Shown here: positions 35,601 to 49,879 of the stretch, one piece after another | Numbering within the stretch: position 1 is the stretch's first letter | How the letters are laid out: each line of letters opens with the position of its first letter | Assembly: GCA_035578155.1 (NCBI GenBank) | Contig: JAPWDM010000005.1 | Span: forward strand, 51,838,454-51,902,453 | Length of the DNA: 64,000 bases | Direction: 5' to 3' | From: Brachynemurus nebulosus | Lineage: Eukaryota > Arthropoda > Insecta > Neuroptera > Myrmeleontidae | The notes under the pieces: model-generated | Seen by the model: only the letters and a program-made list of their open reading frames with translations | The model's database searches: none | What the model was told of the DNA's origin: nothing | Position numbers and translations under genes: made by a program

Positions 35601-36512
35601 GTAACGTAAAATTACGTAATGAAGTGATATTTTGAAATCAACTATAAATTATTGGGGAAAAAAATTTTAAAAATTTTCTTCGCGCTCTGCAAAAAACACA
35701 TTTAATAATATATTTCGGTACTTCGTTATAATATTTTTCTTTTAATTTTTGCATTTGTTATTTTATAATTATCTTTATTAATATGTTTATAAAATAATAA
35801 GTGTTTCATGTTATAAAACCATTTTTGTCTTTTATTTAATAATATAACTACTAAAGTACCCGTCTTGCCTGTAATTAAATAATTGGCAACTTGTAAATTT
35901 TATGTGTAAAAAAATAATTTTTTAAGGATTTTTTTTATTTTGTTCACAAAATTGTAAGACCAAAGGGAAGTGGTCAATTTTTTTTAAACATTTTAAAATG
36001 AGAAAATAAAATGTACGTAATTTTAATTGTTACAAAATTATTAGGTATATCTACCAAATTAGGGTAGACAACATGGTCTAATAATTAAAATAAAAAAATC
36101 TCCTAATTATAAGATTTGGTGTATATAATTTTAAAATAAAAAATCTTCCTTTGTAAATAATATATCTATTATTGTGTTATTTTAAACTTGAAAAAAATTG
36201 CCTTAATTTTTTTTAATGGTTTTTTTTGGGCAAAACAATATACCTGACTGACCATCACGCATCACGCTCAAATCGAAAGGCCAAGTATAAAACGAACTAC
36301 TGTGACAATTCAAGTTATACCTATGTATTAAGTCGCATAAAAATAAACGCAATTATTTCACTTTTACAACGAAAAAGACATAGGTATAGCCAAACGATTT
36401 TGTAGTGGGATACCTTCCGTCGTCCGCGCAAGTGAAGTGAGTAAAATATATCCACCTCACTGGCCTGTGATTTATAAGACACTTGATATTTGACAGATAT
36501 CGACTTTACCTT
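32687..36512. other. Long non-genic stretch
   Basis: No supported gene. A 23-bp unit (ATAGTTCGTCCGTTGATAGA plus TAG) is exactly duplicated in tandem at 34321-34366. The motif AGATGCCGC appears four times (34286, 34303, 34974, 35001 approximately), suggesting two pieces of one repeat. The overlapping frames at 33401-33959 on both strands have no recognisable content. Confidence 0.4.
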
Positions 36513-37370
36513 AAAGGCAGGGTAAGGTATTAAAATAATTTTTTTGCCTTTTTTTAATACCTTACCCTGCCCTTTAACTGAATGCATAATATCTCAAGAA
36601 TATTGTCTCAAAATTTCAAGTTGATTGGAGCAAAATTGACGAAGTTATAAGCATTTTTGTTGTTACCTGGCAAATGTTTCACTCTCTATATATATCTCGC
36701 TCTCAGTTATATTATAGAAATTTCAATACAAGCACAAACGTGTTTATACCTGTACTGTATATTTTGTCAGTGTACCGTGCAAAATTACTTTAGCAGTAAG
36801 TATTCTATATCAGTTTTATACAAGAATTTTTAAGTGTTCAAAACTTTAAAGCGTTTTCCCCACAGCTCACGTTTTCAAAGTCGGTGCCCCTCATAACTTC
36901 AAAACTACTGCACCGATCCTTTTGAAATTTTGAACACTATTTCTGTACATAATTTACGAGATAACGCTGCAGAGTTTTTTTTTAAATTTGTTAATAATTT
37001 TCATTTTACAATAACAAATTAGCTGATTTTTTCGCAAAAAATCGTGTTTTTCCTTTCTAAGTGTTCCAAAGAAGTGAAAAATTGAAATTTCGAAAAACCC
37101 TCCCAGCGTTACCTGAGGAAAACTATTATCTAACGAATGAACTTTCATTTTTTTATTTCGGATGATAACTTGGTGATGAGGGGCACCGCAATTCTACTTT
37201 TTTCCGAGACTGTATTTATTAATATTTGTTCGTAAAAATTTTACACAATATTCTTCGAATGTCATACTTTAATGTACCACTGGTTTTAATAAAGAGATTT
37301 TAACTGTGTCGTCACAAAAAAATAACAAAAAGATGTCTTTTATTGTACGAATTAACCTTACCCTCTCCTT
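36513..37370. repeat. Hairpin plus paired inverted motifs, possible DNA element
   Basis: AGGCAGGGTAAGGTATTAAA and its inverse form a tight hairpin at 36513-36577. GGGTAAGG reappears inverted at about 37357. A second inverted pair, GGTGCCCCTCAT (36884) and ATGAGGGGCACC (37176), lies within. Together they suggest a degenerate transposon, but borders and duplication are not clear. Confidence 0.4.
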
Positions 37371-39326
37371 ATAAATGCGTTTCTACACATTTCTCAGTTC
37401 ATTCTCTATCTGGTCTACAACTTTCTTTAACGAGAAAATAAGAGAATGATTCTTTAATAATTCCTTAAAAATAGAGAAATAATTTCTTAAGAATGCCTCC
37501 ACCTATCTTTTAAAAGGCAAAATATATTTTGATTTTTTGTAACCTTTAAACGGAATGATTTTTTTATTGGGATTTTTTTGGATTAGTTACTGATTCCAAT
37601 TTCCACCCTTTGCAGGTTTCAAATAAAAATGGGACGGGAGAATTCTACAACTCTATTGTCAGCTTTTTTTTTATAAACTATCAAACCACAGTGACTTCTA
37701 TCAGTTTAACTAGATAAAATATCTAGATAAATTTATCTAGATAAATTTTTGAATAATTATTATGAAATTAAAAATTTTCTCTTTAATGTTCTAACGATTT
37801 GATCATCGTTAAGTTTTAACCGAGAATATCTAATTGACGATTCCAATATTTTTGGGAGAGCGGAACAATTTTCAATTTAAAATTCTTATAGTAATTTTCT
37901 ACTAGTTCAAGCTAGTCAGTTTTAAATATATTGTCAATGAAAAGAACAGTCATTTTCTGTATCAAAACGATATATACAAAATTAACATCATTTAAAACAA
38001 CTTTGTTAAATGAAAGTGAAACCATGTTTGCACTTGAACCACCATAATATCCAATTTACCCAAAAAACTATAACGCTGAATGTATGTGTATGACGGGGCT
38101 ATAAAAATTCAAGGTCAACGTGTCCATTGTCCGCGCACCGTATCAATGCCAAGTGCATAATAAAAAACGAAAAAAACAAAAAAACCGACCAAAATGTCTG
38201 CCTACACACGAGACCAGACCAAATCAACGAACGGCCTGCTATAGTCCGCCAGTTAGCCAGGTATTATCTACCTATATGTATCATGTATTGCAGACGGCAC
38301 ATATACATACATATAAGTGGTCTTCAATGCGTGTGAACGTTTTGGTATTTTTATTATATTAGATGCTATTCGTTGTTTTGTGTTTCCACATACAGTTTTG
38401 ATGGTACCCAAGTTCATAGACGATCATTTCGGGAGGGCCAATCACACTGCAGTATTTATTTTTATAAAATGATATATATAGTTTTGGGAATGAAATATTC
38501 AACTCTAATATGGAAGTATATATTCTATAAAATTTTTTTTTCTACTGCAAAATTTAAAACTATTGAGGGACAAAACTGTAAAGCCCGTTTTCTAGCAACG
38601 AAAAATTGCTGTACAATTCGTTTTATTAAACTATGCGCAAATTTATTAATGACACTGTAAAAAAGATGTATTAAAGTATTTGAAGTAACACGAGAAAAGA
38701 AAAACATAAAAGCTGTTTTTATATAAATTTTTTACATTGTTCCATGTCTCCCGCACTTCTAGGAAAATAATATTTGTTGGGTTTTATTTTATTTTGTTTT
38801 GCGGTTTTACTTATTTCAATAGATACTATAAAAAAATTTTGCTAATTTTATGTACAAAATTTTTTATAACATTTCTAGTTTTTAACGAACTTTCTTAAGC
38901 AAAATTCAGCAATTATATTATGAAATTTGGTAAAAACGTTAAAAGTACGAAGCTTTCGGATAAATTTTTCAGTCAGGCATATCGGATACCCCAAGTTGGG
39001 TATTTTCTCTTTTTATATCAAGAAAATGAGATCTGAACTATACCTATATAAACTTCATAACACATAATGTCACAAAAGGTTTAAACTTAAAGTGGTATCT
39101 GCAAAGTAAAATGCTTTTATTGTGTAAACTGGATTACCAATAAAGTAACGCTCTTGTGACTCGTAAGTAATCTTGAAGATCGGTAATATTGTAGTCAAAA
39201 AAGATAAGAACGATTAATGAAGATGAAATCTATATTAGACAAAAGTCAGAAAATTAGTTGTAAAACTTTATTATAATCCGCTTTGAAGTATTCTAAAAAT
39301 TTTATTTTTTCCTACGATATTCTTAG
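37371..39326. other. Non-genic stretch with a weak first-exon candidate
   Basis: Around 38090-38262 a TATA-like box (GGGCTATAAAAATTC) precedes a GC-richer segment with an ATG at about 38195 and CCAG/GTATTA at 38262. The frame from that ATG closes after 16 codons, so it is weak. Palindromic ATCTAGATAAATTTATCTAG occurs at about 37722. Nothing else recognised. Confidence 0.3.
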
Positions 39327-39425
39327 GGCTTGGAATACCGGTGTCTTTTTGTCATACCGGTATTTATTCGGTATTAAAATTTAAAATACCGGAATTCCGG
39401 TATTTCGGTATTTTTTCGGTATTGA
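39327..39425. mobile_element. CGGTATT-rich cluster, probable hAT terminal fragment
   Basis: GGGCTTGGAATACCGGTG is followed by five further copies of CCGGTATT or CGGTATT in both orientations within 95 bases. Such TACCGG-rich ends occur in some hAT elements. I found no opposite end in the window, so it is a fragment or a decayed copy. Confidence 0.4.
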
Positions 39426-39820
39426 ATGAAAATGGTATAGAAAAAAATTAAAATATTAAAAAACACTCTTAATGGAAATCGTTTTTGTATAAGTAGGTAG
39501 GGTATTATATCTTTTACTGAAAATGATTGATAACAGTAATAATAACAAACTCCATCATTTTTAGATTTTAAAAATTTAACTAAAACTAAATACAAAATAT
39601 AAAAAAGTAAAACAAAGTAAACGGAATAACAACAAAAAATAATAAAATATAAATTTTCTTCATTTCTACCACACATTTAATTTAAAGAGATACCTAGGTA
39701 TACACACGAACTGCAAGGGTGAAAAATCACAGCTTAAATAGTCCAAAGACGTGGCGGTAATACTAAAATAATTTTAAAAAATACATGGACATCAATTTTT
39801 AAATTTCACCCTTTTATATA

Positions 39821-40244
39821 CACAGAGCAAGGAATTTTTTAAATACCATTAGTACTCAACAATAGTTTAGTACAATAGTATTCAACAATAGTAAAATATT
39901 TTAATTTTTCTTATACAGCTGGGTAATTTTTCCTATACAGCTGCGTAAAATTCGATGGGGTAGTAAAATTTCAAGTGGACACCGGGAAAATTTACTTAAT
40001 TTTTTGTAAAATTATACTGGACATAGAATAATTTTTACTGAGTCGGTGTGTATTTCAGCACCACTGCATACCAAATATTACATAGAACAGAATAAACAAA
40101 ACAAGCACGCAACCACCACGCAACCTTGAGGCCCAGAGAGCATGCGTGTTAGACAATACACGACTTACAGACGCAGCAACCGTGGCAACCGTTGGTTCGT
40201 CAGTTGGCCAATAGCAATGATAGTGATTGGATGTTTATAAAGTG

Positions 40245-40276
<32 letters not shown>

Positions 40277-40786
40277 AAATTATTATTTAAGTATTGGACT
40301 TTCCATTTAAAACAAAAAATTGTTGTGTTTCATGAATTTTTGGTTAGTTTTTATTTTAATTCTTGTATGTTTTTTTATATGTATTGATATGTTAATTGAA
40401 ATATGTTTTTATACAAATTATTGTAATGTGCTTAATTTTAAAAATTTTTATCATGTAATATTTCAAATAAAGAATTTATATATTTTTTTCCACAAATAAT
40501 AAAAAACCACAAAAAATTTTTTCTATATTAATAATTTGATTTTAATGCTTACCCTTCTATCAATATCCTTTTAAACTATTTTAATTCAATTATTTATTAA
40601 TAAATAAAAAAAAACCTTATTTATAAATAATACGGTAATTTTTACTGAGCTGTAGCGTAATTTAAAATTTTTACTATAAATTATCGTAGTTTTTACTTAG
40701 CCTGTCACTTATGTCCGCATTGCCAGAGAGCTCAGTAATTTTTTACCAGAAATTTCAGTAAAAATTACTGTATTTTTTTCTCAGTG
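39821..40786. mobile_element. Candidate TA-flanked element
   Basis: The left CACAGAG and inverted right CACTGAG are bordered by TA. The right end continues AAAAAAATACAGTAATTTTT with an internal palindrome (CAGTAAAAATTACTG). Repeats of TACAGCTGxGTAA occur near the left end. A GC-richer block at 40095-40220 includes TTGGCCAATAG, and a T-run of about 34 follows at 40237. The terminal match is short, so the borders are uncertain. Confidence 0.35.
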
Positions 40787-41928
40787 TAATTACTGAATGT
40801 ATCAAAACGCGACCCGCCTTTTTTCTTTCAAAAATTATTAGCGACCCTCTTAATTATAAAACATATATTAGTAGATAATATTTTAAATCAGAAAATTATT
40901 TTTTGCCAATTCGTTTGAGTATTTTGGATCTATTATTTATATGGTTACATTGACAAATATGAAATATAAAAGTCGCCTATATGGTTATTAATGTGTTTCC
41001 TTCTTCTTCAATTTCTAGAACTCATTTTCTAAAAAATTCATAAAAATACTTGTTTAATATAAGTACATTAAATAAATTGTTGACTAACAACATCTTGATC
41101 AAAGCAAAATGTGTCACTAAGCTTTCTTTTTATGTATCAAGGAAATTTCAAAAGAAAATTCAGTTTCGGTAATTCCCATTCAAACTATACTTCATTTTTT
41201 CAAATGTTTTCAAATTTTTCTGAGCGTTTCTCCTGGTGATAATGGTCGGGAGCAGCAATTTTTAACAGATTAAAATACAATTATATACAATTATATTGAA
41301 TTCATGCTTTAATAAGCCAGCCTTTCCAAGTTATCCATTGAAATTAACTCACAGAAATGAAATTCAAGATTAAGTATTCTATAACTGAGCCACTTGATAC
41401 TATCTCTGTGCTAAATTGATTTCAAGCTTATATCTATAACTGAGCCATCTGACATTATTTTTATGCTAAATTTTAGATATTCACGTCGAATAGTCTCAGA
41501 GAAAATCGTCTGTGACAAACAGACAGACATCGAGGTGATTCCATCACCAAACTGATTTCCATTTTGTAGAAAACACAAATAAAATTACTTTTTAACATTC
41601 AACAAACTCAAATATAATTACAAATAAAAATTAATCATAAAAATCTAATTCTCAAACATCTGGCCACAATGTAAAACAAAAAACAATAGGGCAATTAATA
41701 ATTATGCATTTGTTATAACAAAAAAATAACAGAACAATATCAAATATTTATCAAAAAGACATTAAAAATAATACTACAATTTGTATTTACAGAATGTATA
41801 ATTTGCATATTTTTAGTCGAATTTTTCCTTAAAAAAATTAGACTTATACAGCCTATACGATAAGAATGGCGAAAGACGAGAGTAGGGGCGCTATCCATTT
41901 TCGGACCCGTAAAACACGATTCTGATGC

Positions 41929-41930
<2 letters not shown>
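40787..41930. other. Non-genic AT-rich spacer
   Basis: GCGACCCGCC at 40811 resembles hAT subterminal sequence, but no end is clear. No gene seen. Confidence 0.4.

Positions 41931-41932
<2 letters not shown>

Positions 41933-42003
<71 letters not shown>
41933..42003. repeat. (TA)n microsatellite in a second repeat type
   Basis: A pure TA run. The downstream flank (to about 42430: GGTGGGGGTGGGGG, AAATTTCAACCCTCTACG, CCCCCCACCACCCCC) has the look of a dispersed repeat but differs from the DINE-like family at 14451, 46174 and 58075. Confidence 0.9.
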
Positions 42004-42007
<4 letters not shown>

Positions 42008-42429
42008 GTCGAAAAAGCATGGAATTGTAGCTTAAAAATGGTGGGGGTGGGGGTAAGATATTGAAACCTCGAAAAACACAACCTAGGTACGAACTTTATC
42101 AGCAAACCAAATTTCAACCCTCTACGTTAATTCTGGGGGGCTGTGGTCGTGTTAGATCCAGCCAAAATCTTTTTTCCCCCTCTACTGCCTCCAAATCATC
42201 CTGGGATGCTGAATTTTGGATATGTTGTAGATAATCGACCGAAACAGTATTTCCAACCGGTTTGGAAAAGTTTTAATGTTTTGTTGCCCCCCACCACCCC
42301 CTAAAAGTTGGGTCGGATCCAAAATTTGCCCAAAATTTGACCCCACTTTAATAGTATGAGGTGCATCGGAAATGAGCCCCACTTACCAAATTTCAGCTCT
42401 TAACTTCCATAGGGAGGCCCTACACATAT

Positions 42430-43981
42430 TAAAAGGTAGCGGGAAAATTTTGTACGGTAAAAATATAAAAATTATAATTAATCATAGAAAATTTAAAGGA
42501 TAAAACATTGTTTCCGTAATATTAGCTCCGTAAAATTTGTAAAACAGCACAGTAAAAAGTTCCATTGCTGACAAAAAAATATTTTTTAATTGTTTTTCTT
42601 ACAAAGATTACCATGCTGTATTATAATATTTGAAATGCTATCTGCTAATAGTAGAAAGAAAAAAATAGAAAGAAGGTTGGTTGTGTTGTGAACGCTGTTG
42701 AAATGTACCTCACTCATAGCAAGTCACATAGCCAACCATAGGTTTGGACGACCAACTTGGTCGGACGGGTCGGGCCAAACACCTTGATCCATTAGACTGT
42801 CTTACAAGCAGCAAGCAGTATTCATTACACTGTGTTAGAGGACGGGGATGTCACCGTTTAATTCATCATTTTGTTACTTCACTATCTTTAGTATTAGCAT
42901 ATATTGTTGGCAATCATTTTTGTATGCATCATAAAGTTCTTACAGGTTCGAAGTTTTTACAGGTACTGCCCAAGCAACATAAGGTTGCGGGTCAGATGTG
43001 CAAATGAAAGAGTACGACAACAAGAATTAAACTATAACATATATGCATAAGAGTGTGATAAAAGTTGTGTTAGCGCATTAAATTTTACCATGCTAGCACA
43101 TATTTTTTAGGTTGGTCGTCATTCGTGCACGCATTATAAGAGAGCATGGTAATTTTTCTGAAATTTTATCTACAAAAATTATATGATTTTTCTCTCTGTG
43201 TACATATTAAGTAATTTAAAAATGTTATTTAAGTTAATCTTTATTTATAAAGTAGGAATTTTGGATTTTTATTGATAAAATATAAATTTTTGATTTTTTT
43301 GCAAAGAAAAAGTATCTTCATAAAGGCCTTCCAGTTTACTATTTTAGGTACTTTTTTAATATTTAAAAATAAAACACAAAGGCAGTTGGCGGATAAGCAT
43401 GGGTAGGAATGCCCTCGTACGAATTGTGTTGGCTTTTTTCCCGCTAACTGCTATCGGCACAAAATTGAAATTTACTGAGGTCAGCCCTTAAAAACTTAAA
43501 ACCTTTTTCTAAAGCCCCGATTAACCGGACACTCATCATCAGTTTTGCAACCACCAAAATGACAAATCGCTTGTAGACTTTCAATCGCATTTCGTTTGTA
43601 GACATTCAGTACCGAAGATGAAGGGAAAAATTCGACTTCCGTGATGGGGCCCCGCTGCTCACGGCGTTTTTTATTTTTATTTTATTGTAACAAAATAACA
43701 AATCGAATGATTTCAAAACCACTGGAGCCAAAATAGTCCAAGTATGTTATGTATTATGTCTCTGTATTACGAGCAATAAATATGAATATGAAAAAAATGT
43801 CTGGTGATAACGAGTATAAAATTATTCAATTACCATGATTCATTGAATGATTAAAAATTATCGATTTTTATAAATAAAATTTCTAAATAACAATATTTTC
43901 TAATAAAATATCAACATAATTCTTAATCCAAATAATTCAATGATCTTGGCTTCAATTTAACTATTATAATCTTTTTTTTGT
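42430..43981. other. Non-genic stretch
   Basis: The 87-codon plus frame at 42744-43007 sits in a slightly GC-richer patch but shows no motif I know. GCAGTTGGCGG (43383) and CCCGCTAACTGC (43440) form a short inverted pair. Confidence 0.35.
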
Positions 43982-43989
43982 ATCGTACG

Positions 43990-45674
43990 CAGGGGCGGAT
44001 CTACTAATGGTCTTTTTGGGCTGCAGCTCAGGGCCCCGTGGATATAAGGGGCCCCCTTCATACGAAGACTGACATTATTTAACATTAAAAAACATAATAA
44101 ACCGCTTAGGAACTACCACTTTCTATGTATACCACAAATATAATCAGTAACAGAGCTGCGAATTTTGTTTCACTTACAATTAGGTAATTTCGTTCACTAG
44201 AACTCGATCACTTGAATGAACCGGTTCATTTCATTCGCTCATTTCGTTCAGTTAGACTTGAGAGAAAGTAAATAGAATGAATGATGAAAAACTGATGTTA
44301 ATAAAAGATGTATGTATTATGTACATATTAGTGATAAGTGCAAACAAGTAAAAAAAAGATAATTAAACAATTTCTAAAGGCTAAATAAATACTATTAAAA
44401 GCGTGTATAAGTTTAGGTATCCTGAAATTAACTAGTAATTCTCCATATTTTGAGACAGAAAATATACTCATCCTTTTAAAGAAAATTTAATTTCTTAAAA
44501 TAACCAACCCTGAATACAGTAATAGAAATACAGAATTCAGCAATTAAAATTTAAATACTTACTGCTATCTAATTTTTAACAAATAAATTTCAGTTAGTAA
44601 AACGTGGCAAAATATTGTTGAAAAGTAAAATATGTCTGCTAGAAAATACAAAAGTGGAGCTGAAAAGCGAAAATTACAGTTAGTTCGAGAAAAAGAAAAA
44701 AACAAATGTACAAAAATTGAAACTTTTTTTAAATTAGAACAAAAAATGAGAATACAATAGTTATTATAAATCCATTAACAAGCGAAAGGAAAGAGAACTT
44801 AGCTGAAAATAGTCTAGTCGAAGGGAGGGGAATATCGCAAAACCAAAAAAAAAATACCCGTGATGAAAATGCACCAGATATAAACTGCCATCAGCTCTCT
44901 AATCTCTCTAAGAAAGATATTGTTCTTCGCCAAGAGGACAACAATACTGACGCGGAAAAAGTTTAGGCAAATATTTACTTTCACTTTGACTTTGAAAAAT
45001 ATGTTGACGTGGGCTTGTGGCCAGTGTCGCTAAATAATGATTTTATTAGCAGCATCCTCTCACATGAAATGACTGACTTTCAAAATAAAGATCCAAGAGA
45101 TATATGTATATTCAGCTTCAGCGAAGAAATATTATAAAGAACAAAACAGGTCATTTTCAAATAGATATTTCACTAAGAAAATGAAAAATGGCCAATTGCT
45201 GGAAAGATCTTGGTTATATTATTCAACCAGTACTGGTAGTGTATTTTGTTTGGCTTGTAAACTTTTTTCAAAAACTCCTTCTCAATACACAACTGGATTT
45301 TCTGATTGGAAACACGTAGGAACATGTTTAGAAAATCACGAAAATTCAAATGAACATAAAAGCTTAATGTTAGTGTGGTTAACACGAAAAGAAAATAAGT
45401 CTGTTTTGGACAATTTTATAAGTTCACATTACAAACATGTTTACTTTTGCGATAATGTCTTACCAGTACTTGTTTGTATACCTGTCATATAAATTAAATA
45501 AATACTTAATATTATATTATTTTTTTTACTATACCTTCCTATACATAATACTTACGTTTGGAAAATAATTATTTCATCAAATTGCAATTAGTGTGTTTAA
45601 TTGGGTGACCTTTCAAATTGGGGGCCCCCAAGTAGTGTTAGCCCACAGCCCCCTAAAGTCACTGTCCGCCCTTG
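43990..45674 (+). mobile_element. Internally deleted hAT transposon
   Basis: Starts CAGGGGCGGATCTACTAATG and ends ACTGTCCGCCCTTG, with inverted subterminal G/C blocks (GGGGCCCCC on the left, GGGGGCCCCC on the right). It is bordered by a perfect octamer duplication ATCGTACG (43982-43989 and 45675-45682). At 1685 bp it is shorter than an autonomous hAT. It still holds the N-terminal transposase region but not the catalytic RNase H-like domain. Confidence 0.95.
44632..45492 (+). pseudogene. hAT transposase (ZMYM1-like), N-terminal part, frameshifted
   Basis: The ATG at 44632 opens MSARKYKSGAEKRKLQLVRE, a basic start typical of hAT transposases related to ZMYM1. A frameshift and stop occur near 44757. 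The text continues as a Ser/Asn-rich linker (LSNLSKKDIVLRQEDNN) with a stop near 44964. It then reads DVGLWPVSLNNDFI and, after another shift, RYFTKKMKNGQLLERSWLYY and GSVFCLACKLF. That last part is the TTF-type zinc finger, with a later Cys/His pair in HVGTCLENHENSNEHK. The frame then runs into VYFCDNVLPV and stops at 45492. The DDE core and the C-terminal dimerisation region are missing. It cannot work as transposase; a residual DNA-binding peptide from 45181 is conceivable. Confidence 0.85.
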
Positions 45675-45682
45675 ATCGTACG

Positions 45683-46173
45683 TAACTAAATTTTAAAATA
45701 TCTCGTAAAATTAAATAGTGCCTATACTAAACAATAAAAAGCAAATAGATATACCTATTGGTTTTGTATAATAAAAATTTAACCTACATTTCAGTTAGTC
45801 CATCATGTATCCATTTATGTCAAGTATCACAACATGTAATAATGCACCTGGTAACGTCAGATAATACCTAACTTCTTAATATTTGTTGGTGTAATTAGTA
45901 GCACTCCCGCCATGATGTTTTAAAACTTTTTGCATATCTTTCTTATAGAAAGATGTAAGTTATGTAAATAGTATATAAAAAATATTAATGGTCTTTCTGG
46001 AGATATTTTTAAAAATTGAAATGTCTTTATTAACTTATTTTCCCCTGAAAAGGTAGCTTGGCATCATTTATCAAGGGCCTGGACAAAAGATGAAACAATT
46101 TTTTTTTTTTTTTTTGCTTGTCACTTGTATCTTTGGAGAAATCTTTGGAGAAAAAGAATATACCGTTTCTTTT
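45683..46173. other. Non-genic spacer
   Basis: Nothing recognised. The frame at 46090-46281 is a T-run followed by translation of the next repeat. Confidence 0.5.
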
Positions 46174-46715
<542 letters not shown>

Positions 46716-47142
46716 TTTTTATTCAGTTACACTTATTTCTGGAGAAAATTTCAGAAAAAACTTGTTTGTACCCGGGGCTCGTCATTTCCCTCTACGATTT
46801 TGGATAAATGTTTGACATTTACCTAAATAGAGTTACGAAATATTATTTTATTTATGTTATGATATAACGTTTGGCTGTAAAAATTTGTCAGCTTATTTAT
46901 TTATTTATTTCTTTGTCTTTTCTTTTTGGTCCTTTGATTTTCTGAGAACAACTAGTTATATTAATACGTCGAAACCTGTTAAGTCTTCCATTTTCGTGAT
47001 TTGGAGATTGTCATTGAATTATCATTATCTAATTACATGCAGTTGGGTTACCTCGATTTAAAAATCTTAATATCTATGACCTGTGTTATAATGTAAAAAT
47101 GGAGGGGGATATGGCTTCAATATTTTTATTATTATTTTCCAT
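46716..47142. other. Non-genic spacer
   Basis: GGGGCTCGTCATTTCCCTCTACG (46776) is similar to a stretch near 57498 (GGCTTGCCATTTCTCTCTACG), so both may follow related repeats. No gene. Confidence 0.4.
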
Positions 47143-47157
47143 ATTAATTTATTTTAA

Positions 47158-47757
47158 TGGTTACATAAATGGCGTATTCGAGTAAATGAAACGAAATCAG
47201 TGCAAGTTACATTTACTACGAGAAAAGGAACCTGCCCTGCAGTTAGTTTGAATGATGTAGTGTTACCATTAGCAACTGAAGCTAAATATCTAGGTATACA
47301 TCTAGATAGAAAACTAACATGGCGTAAACATATTTGGACTAAACGTAAGCAACTAAATGTTAAGTTTTCTAAGTACTATTGGCTTCTGGGTCGTAAATCA
47401 AAGTTATCTTTAAGAAACAAAGTTCTAGTTTATAAAAGTGTTATCAAACCAGTATGGACTTATGGTATTCAACTTTGGGGTACGGCTAGTGTTAGCAATA
47501 TTGAGATATTGCAACGATTTCAGTCTAAAGTGCTACGAGCCATAAGTGCTTCCCCGTGGTACGTGCGTAACGATGACATACATCGCAGTCTTCAAGTGCC
47601 CACAGTGCGTGAGGAAATAGTACGATACAGTGATAAATACATTCATCGCCTAGAAAATCACCCTAATGTGCGTGCCCTTAACTTACTTGACAATAGTGAC
47701 TCTTTGTATAGACTCAATCGACAGAATATTTTAGAATTAAGATATAGATTTATTTAG
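47158..47757 (+). pseudogene. Reverse transcriptase C-terminal fragment, Jockey-type LINE
   Basis: Non-LTR retrotransposons copy their RNA into the chromosome with this enzyme. The frame is open from the insertion border (WLHKWRIRVNETKSVQVTFT) to the stop, 199 codons. It contains the conserved thumb-region motif EAKYLGIHLDRKLTWRKHI, then KPVWTYGIQLWGTA and IEILQRFQSKVLRAISASPW. These are hallmarks of the RT C-terminus in Jockey-clade elements. The catalytic palm with its FADD-like box and the endonuclease lie upstream and are missing. The ATG at 47200 is internal to the family protein and not a true start. No frameshift or stop is seen in the retained part. The fragment cannot be active. Confidence 0.93.
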
Positions 47758-47918
47758 CTTTTAATGTATAGTATATTATATTTAGTATATAATTTATTTT
47801 GAGTGATTACCAGTGGGTAATCACCATTCCCGTTATGTTCTATCATCGCTCGATTTATAGTTCTATTTAGAACTGATAATCGATAAACGAGGATGTTAAA
47901 AAAAAAAAAAAAAAAAAA
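47158..47918 (+). mobile_element. 5'-truncated Jockey-type LINE insertion
   Basis: A 15-bp direct duplication, ATTAATTTATTTTAA, borders the segment (47143-47157 and 47919-47933). The element begins inside the reverse transcriptase gene, has a stop at 47755-47757, a 3' untranslated region of about 140 bp with a small hairpin (TTCTATTTAGAA), and a poly(A) tail of about 22 at 47898-47918. This is the signature of target-primed reverse transcription with 5' truncation. The exact duplication and an unbroken 200-codon frame suggest a recent insertion. Confidence 0.95.
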
Positions 47919-47933
47919 ATTAATTTATTTTAA

Positions 47934-48605
47934 AGTATGCTTTTTAAAATCATTATTGAAATTGTTATTTTATATTTAATACATATTTATCATATTTAAA
48001 ATGGTTTAACTTGAACAACTACTAACTTAATTAACTCGACAATTCATTAATTTAATTAAAACATTATCTAATAAATACCTATTTGATTATGTATTCATTA
48101 TACCTACACAAAATAAATTTCCGACGATTATATAACAAATAAAAATGTCTGTTTGCCTGCCTACCTGTAAATAAGGTATATTGCTACTTTGTTAATAGCT
48201 AGTTTAACTGACTAAATAGTCAATATATTATATATGCGAGGAATACGAGAAGACTAGCCGTCTGATTATTCATTTTATTGTAGACATTATTGGTACAATA
48301 TCTGTATATTTTAATTCAAATGTCAATTCATATAGCTATATAACTGAATATGCCAGGCTCACCAATACTTGGGTAGGTATATTTTGCGATGGTTTGTAAC
48401 CGTTTTTAATGAATGTTGTATTATTATTTACTAGCGATAGGCTTTACTTTGTTTACATGTTTAGAAATAGGCTACTGTGACGTAGATAGACTTACCAATA
48501 AACAAACAGATTATATCTTATTGAAATAATTTTCACCTGTCGTTTCTTATATTCTCAATCTGAAAAATTATAATACGATACAGAATGTAACAGATTATTT
48601 ATGAT
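47934..48605. other. Non-genic AT-rich spacer
   Basis: Nothing recognised. Confidence 0.45.
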
Positions 48606-48606
48606 A

Positions 48607-48678
<72 letters not shown>
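48606..48678. repeat. (TA)n microsatellite, left part
   Basis: This TA run continues at 49313 on the other side of the foldback element, so the two were one array before insertion. Confidence 0.95.
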
Positions 48679-49480
<802 letters not shown>

Positions 49481-49879
49481 TCTAAGATAATGTACTAGAC
49501 TTAAGATAGATAAAAAAATTCTAGATGCTTAAAAAAATTTAGCCTGCCTCGTGTTCGATTTGTGGTATAAACAATTCCAGTGAATTTTCGCATGTGCATT
49601 ATTAAACCGCGCGAACATATTAGCAAAACTTTAAATATGTAACGTCTACAAGTTTCCATATATGGAAGTAGACGTCAAATAATTTGAATTTTTGTTTACG
49701 CTGTTTAAGTGCTCTCAAGTCACTCTCAAAACAATTTCTTTGTTCGAAGATTAACAATTTCGTTGATTTTTCTTTTTGAATCAAAGAAAATGTTTTCCTT
49801 GACTACAGAAAAAAAGAAGTCAAAAAAATATTTCTGTATTTCAACAAAATATTTTTTTAATTCAAATTCAGATAACTAT

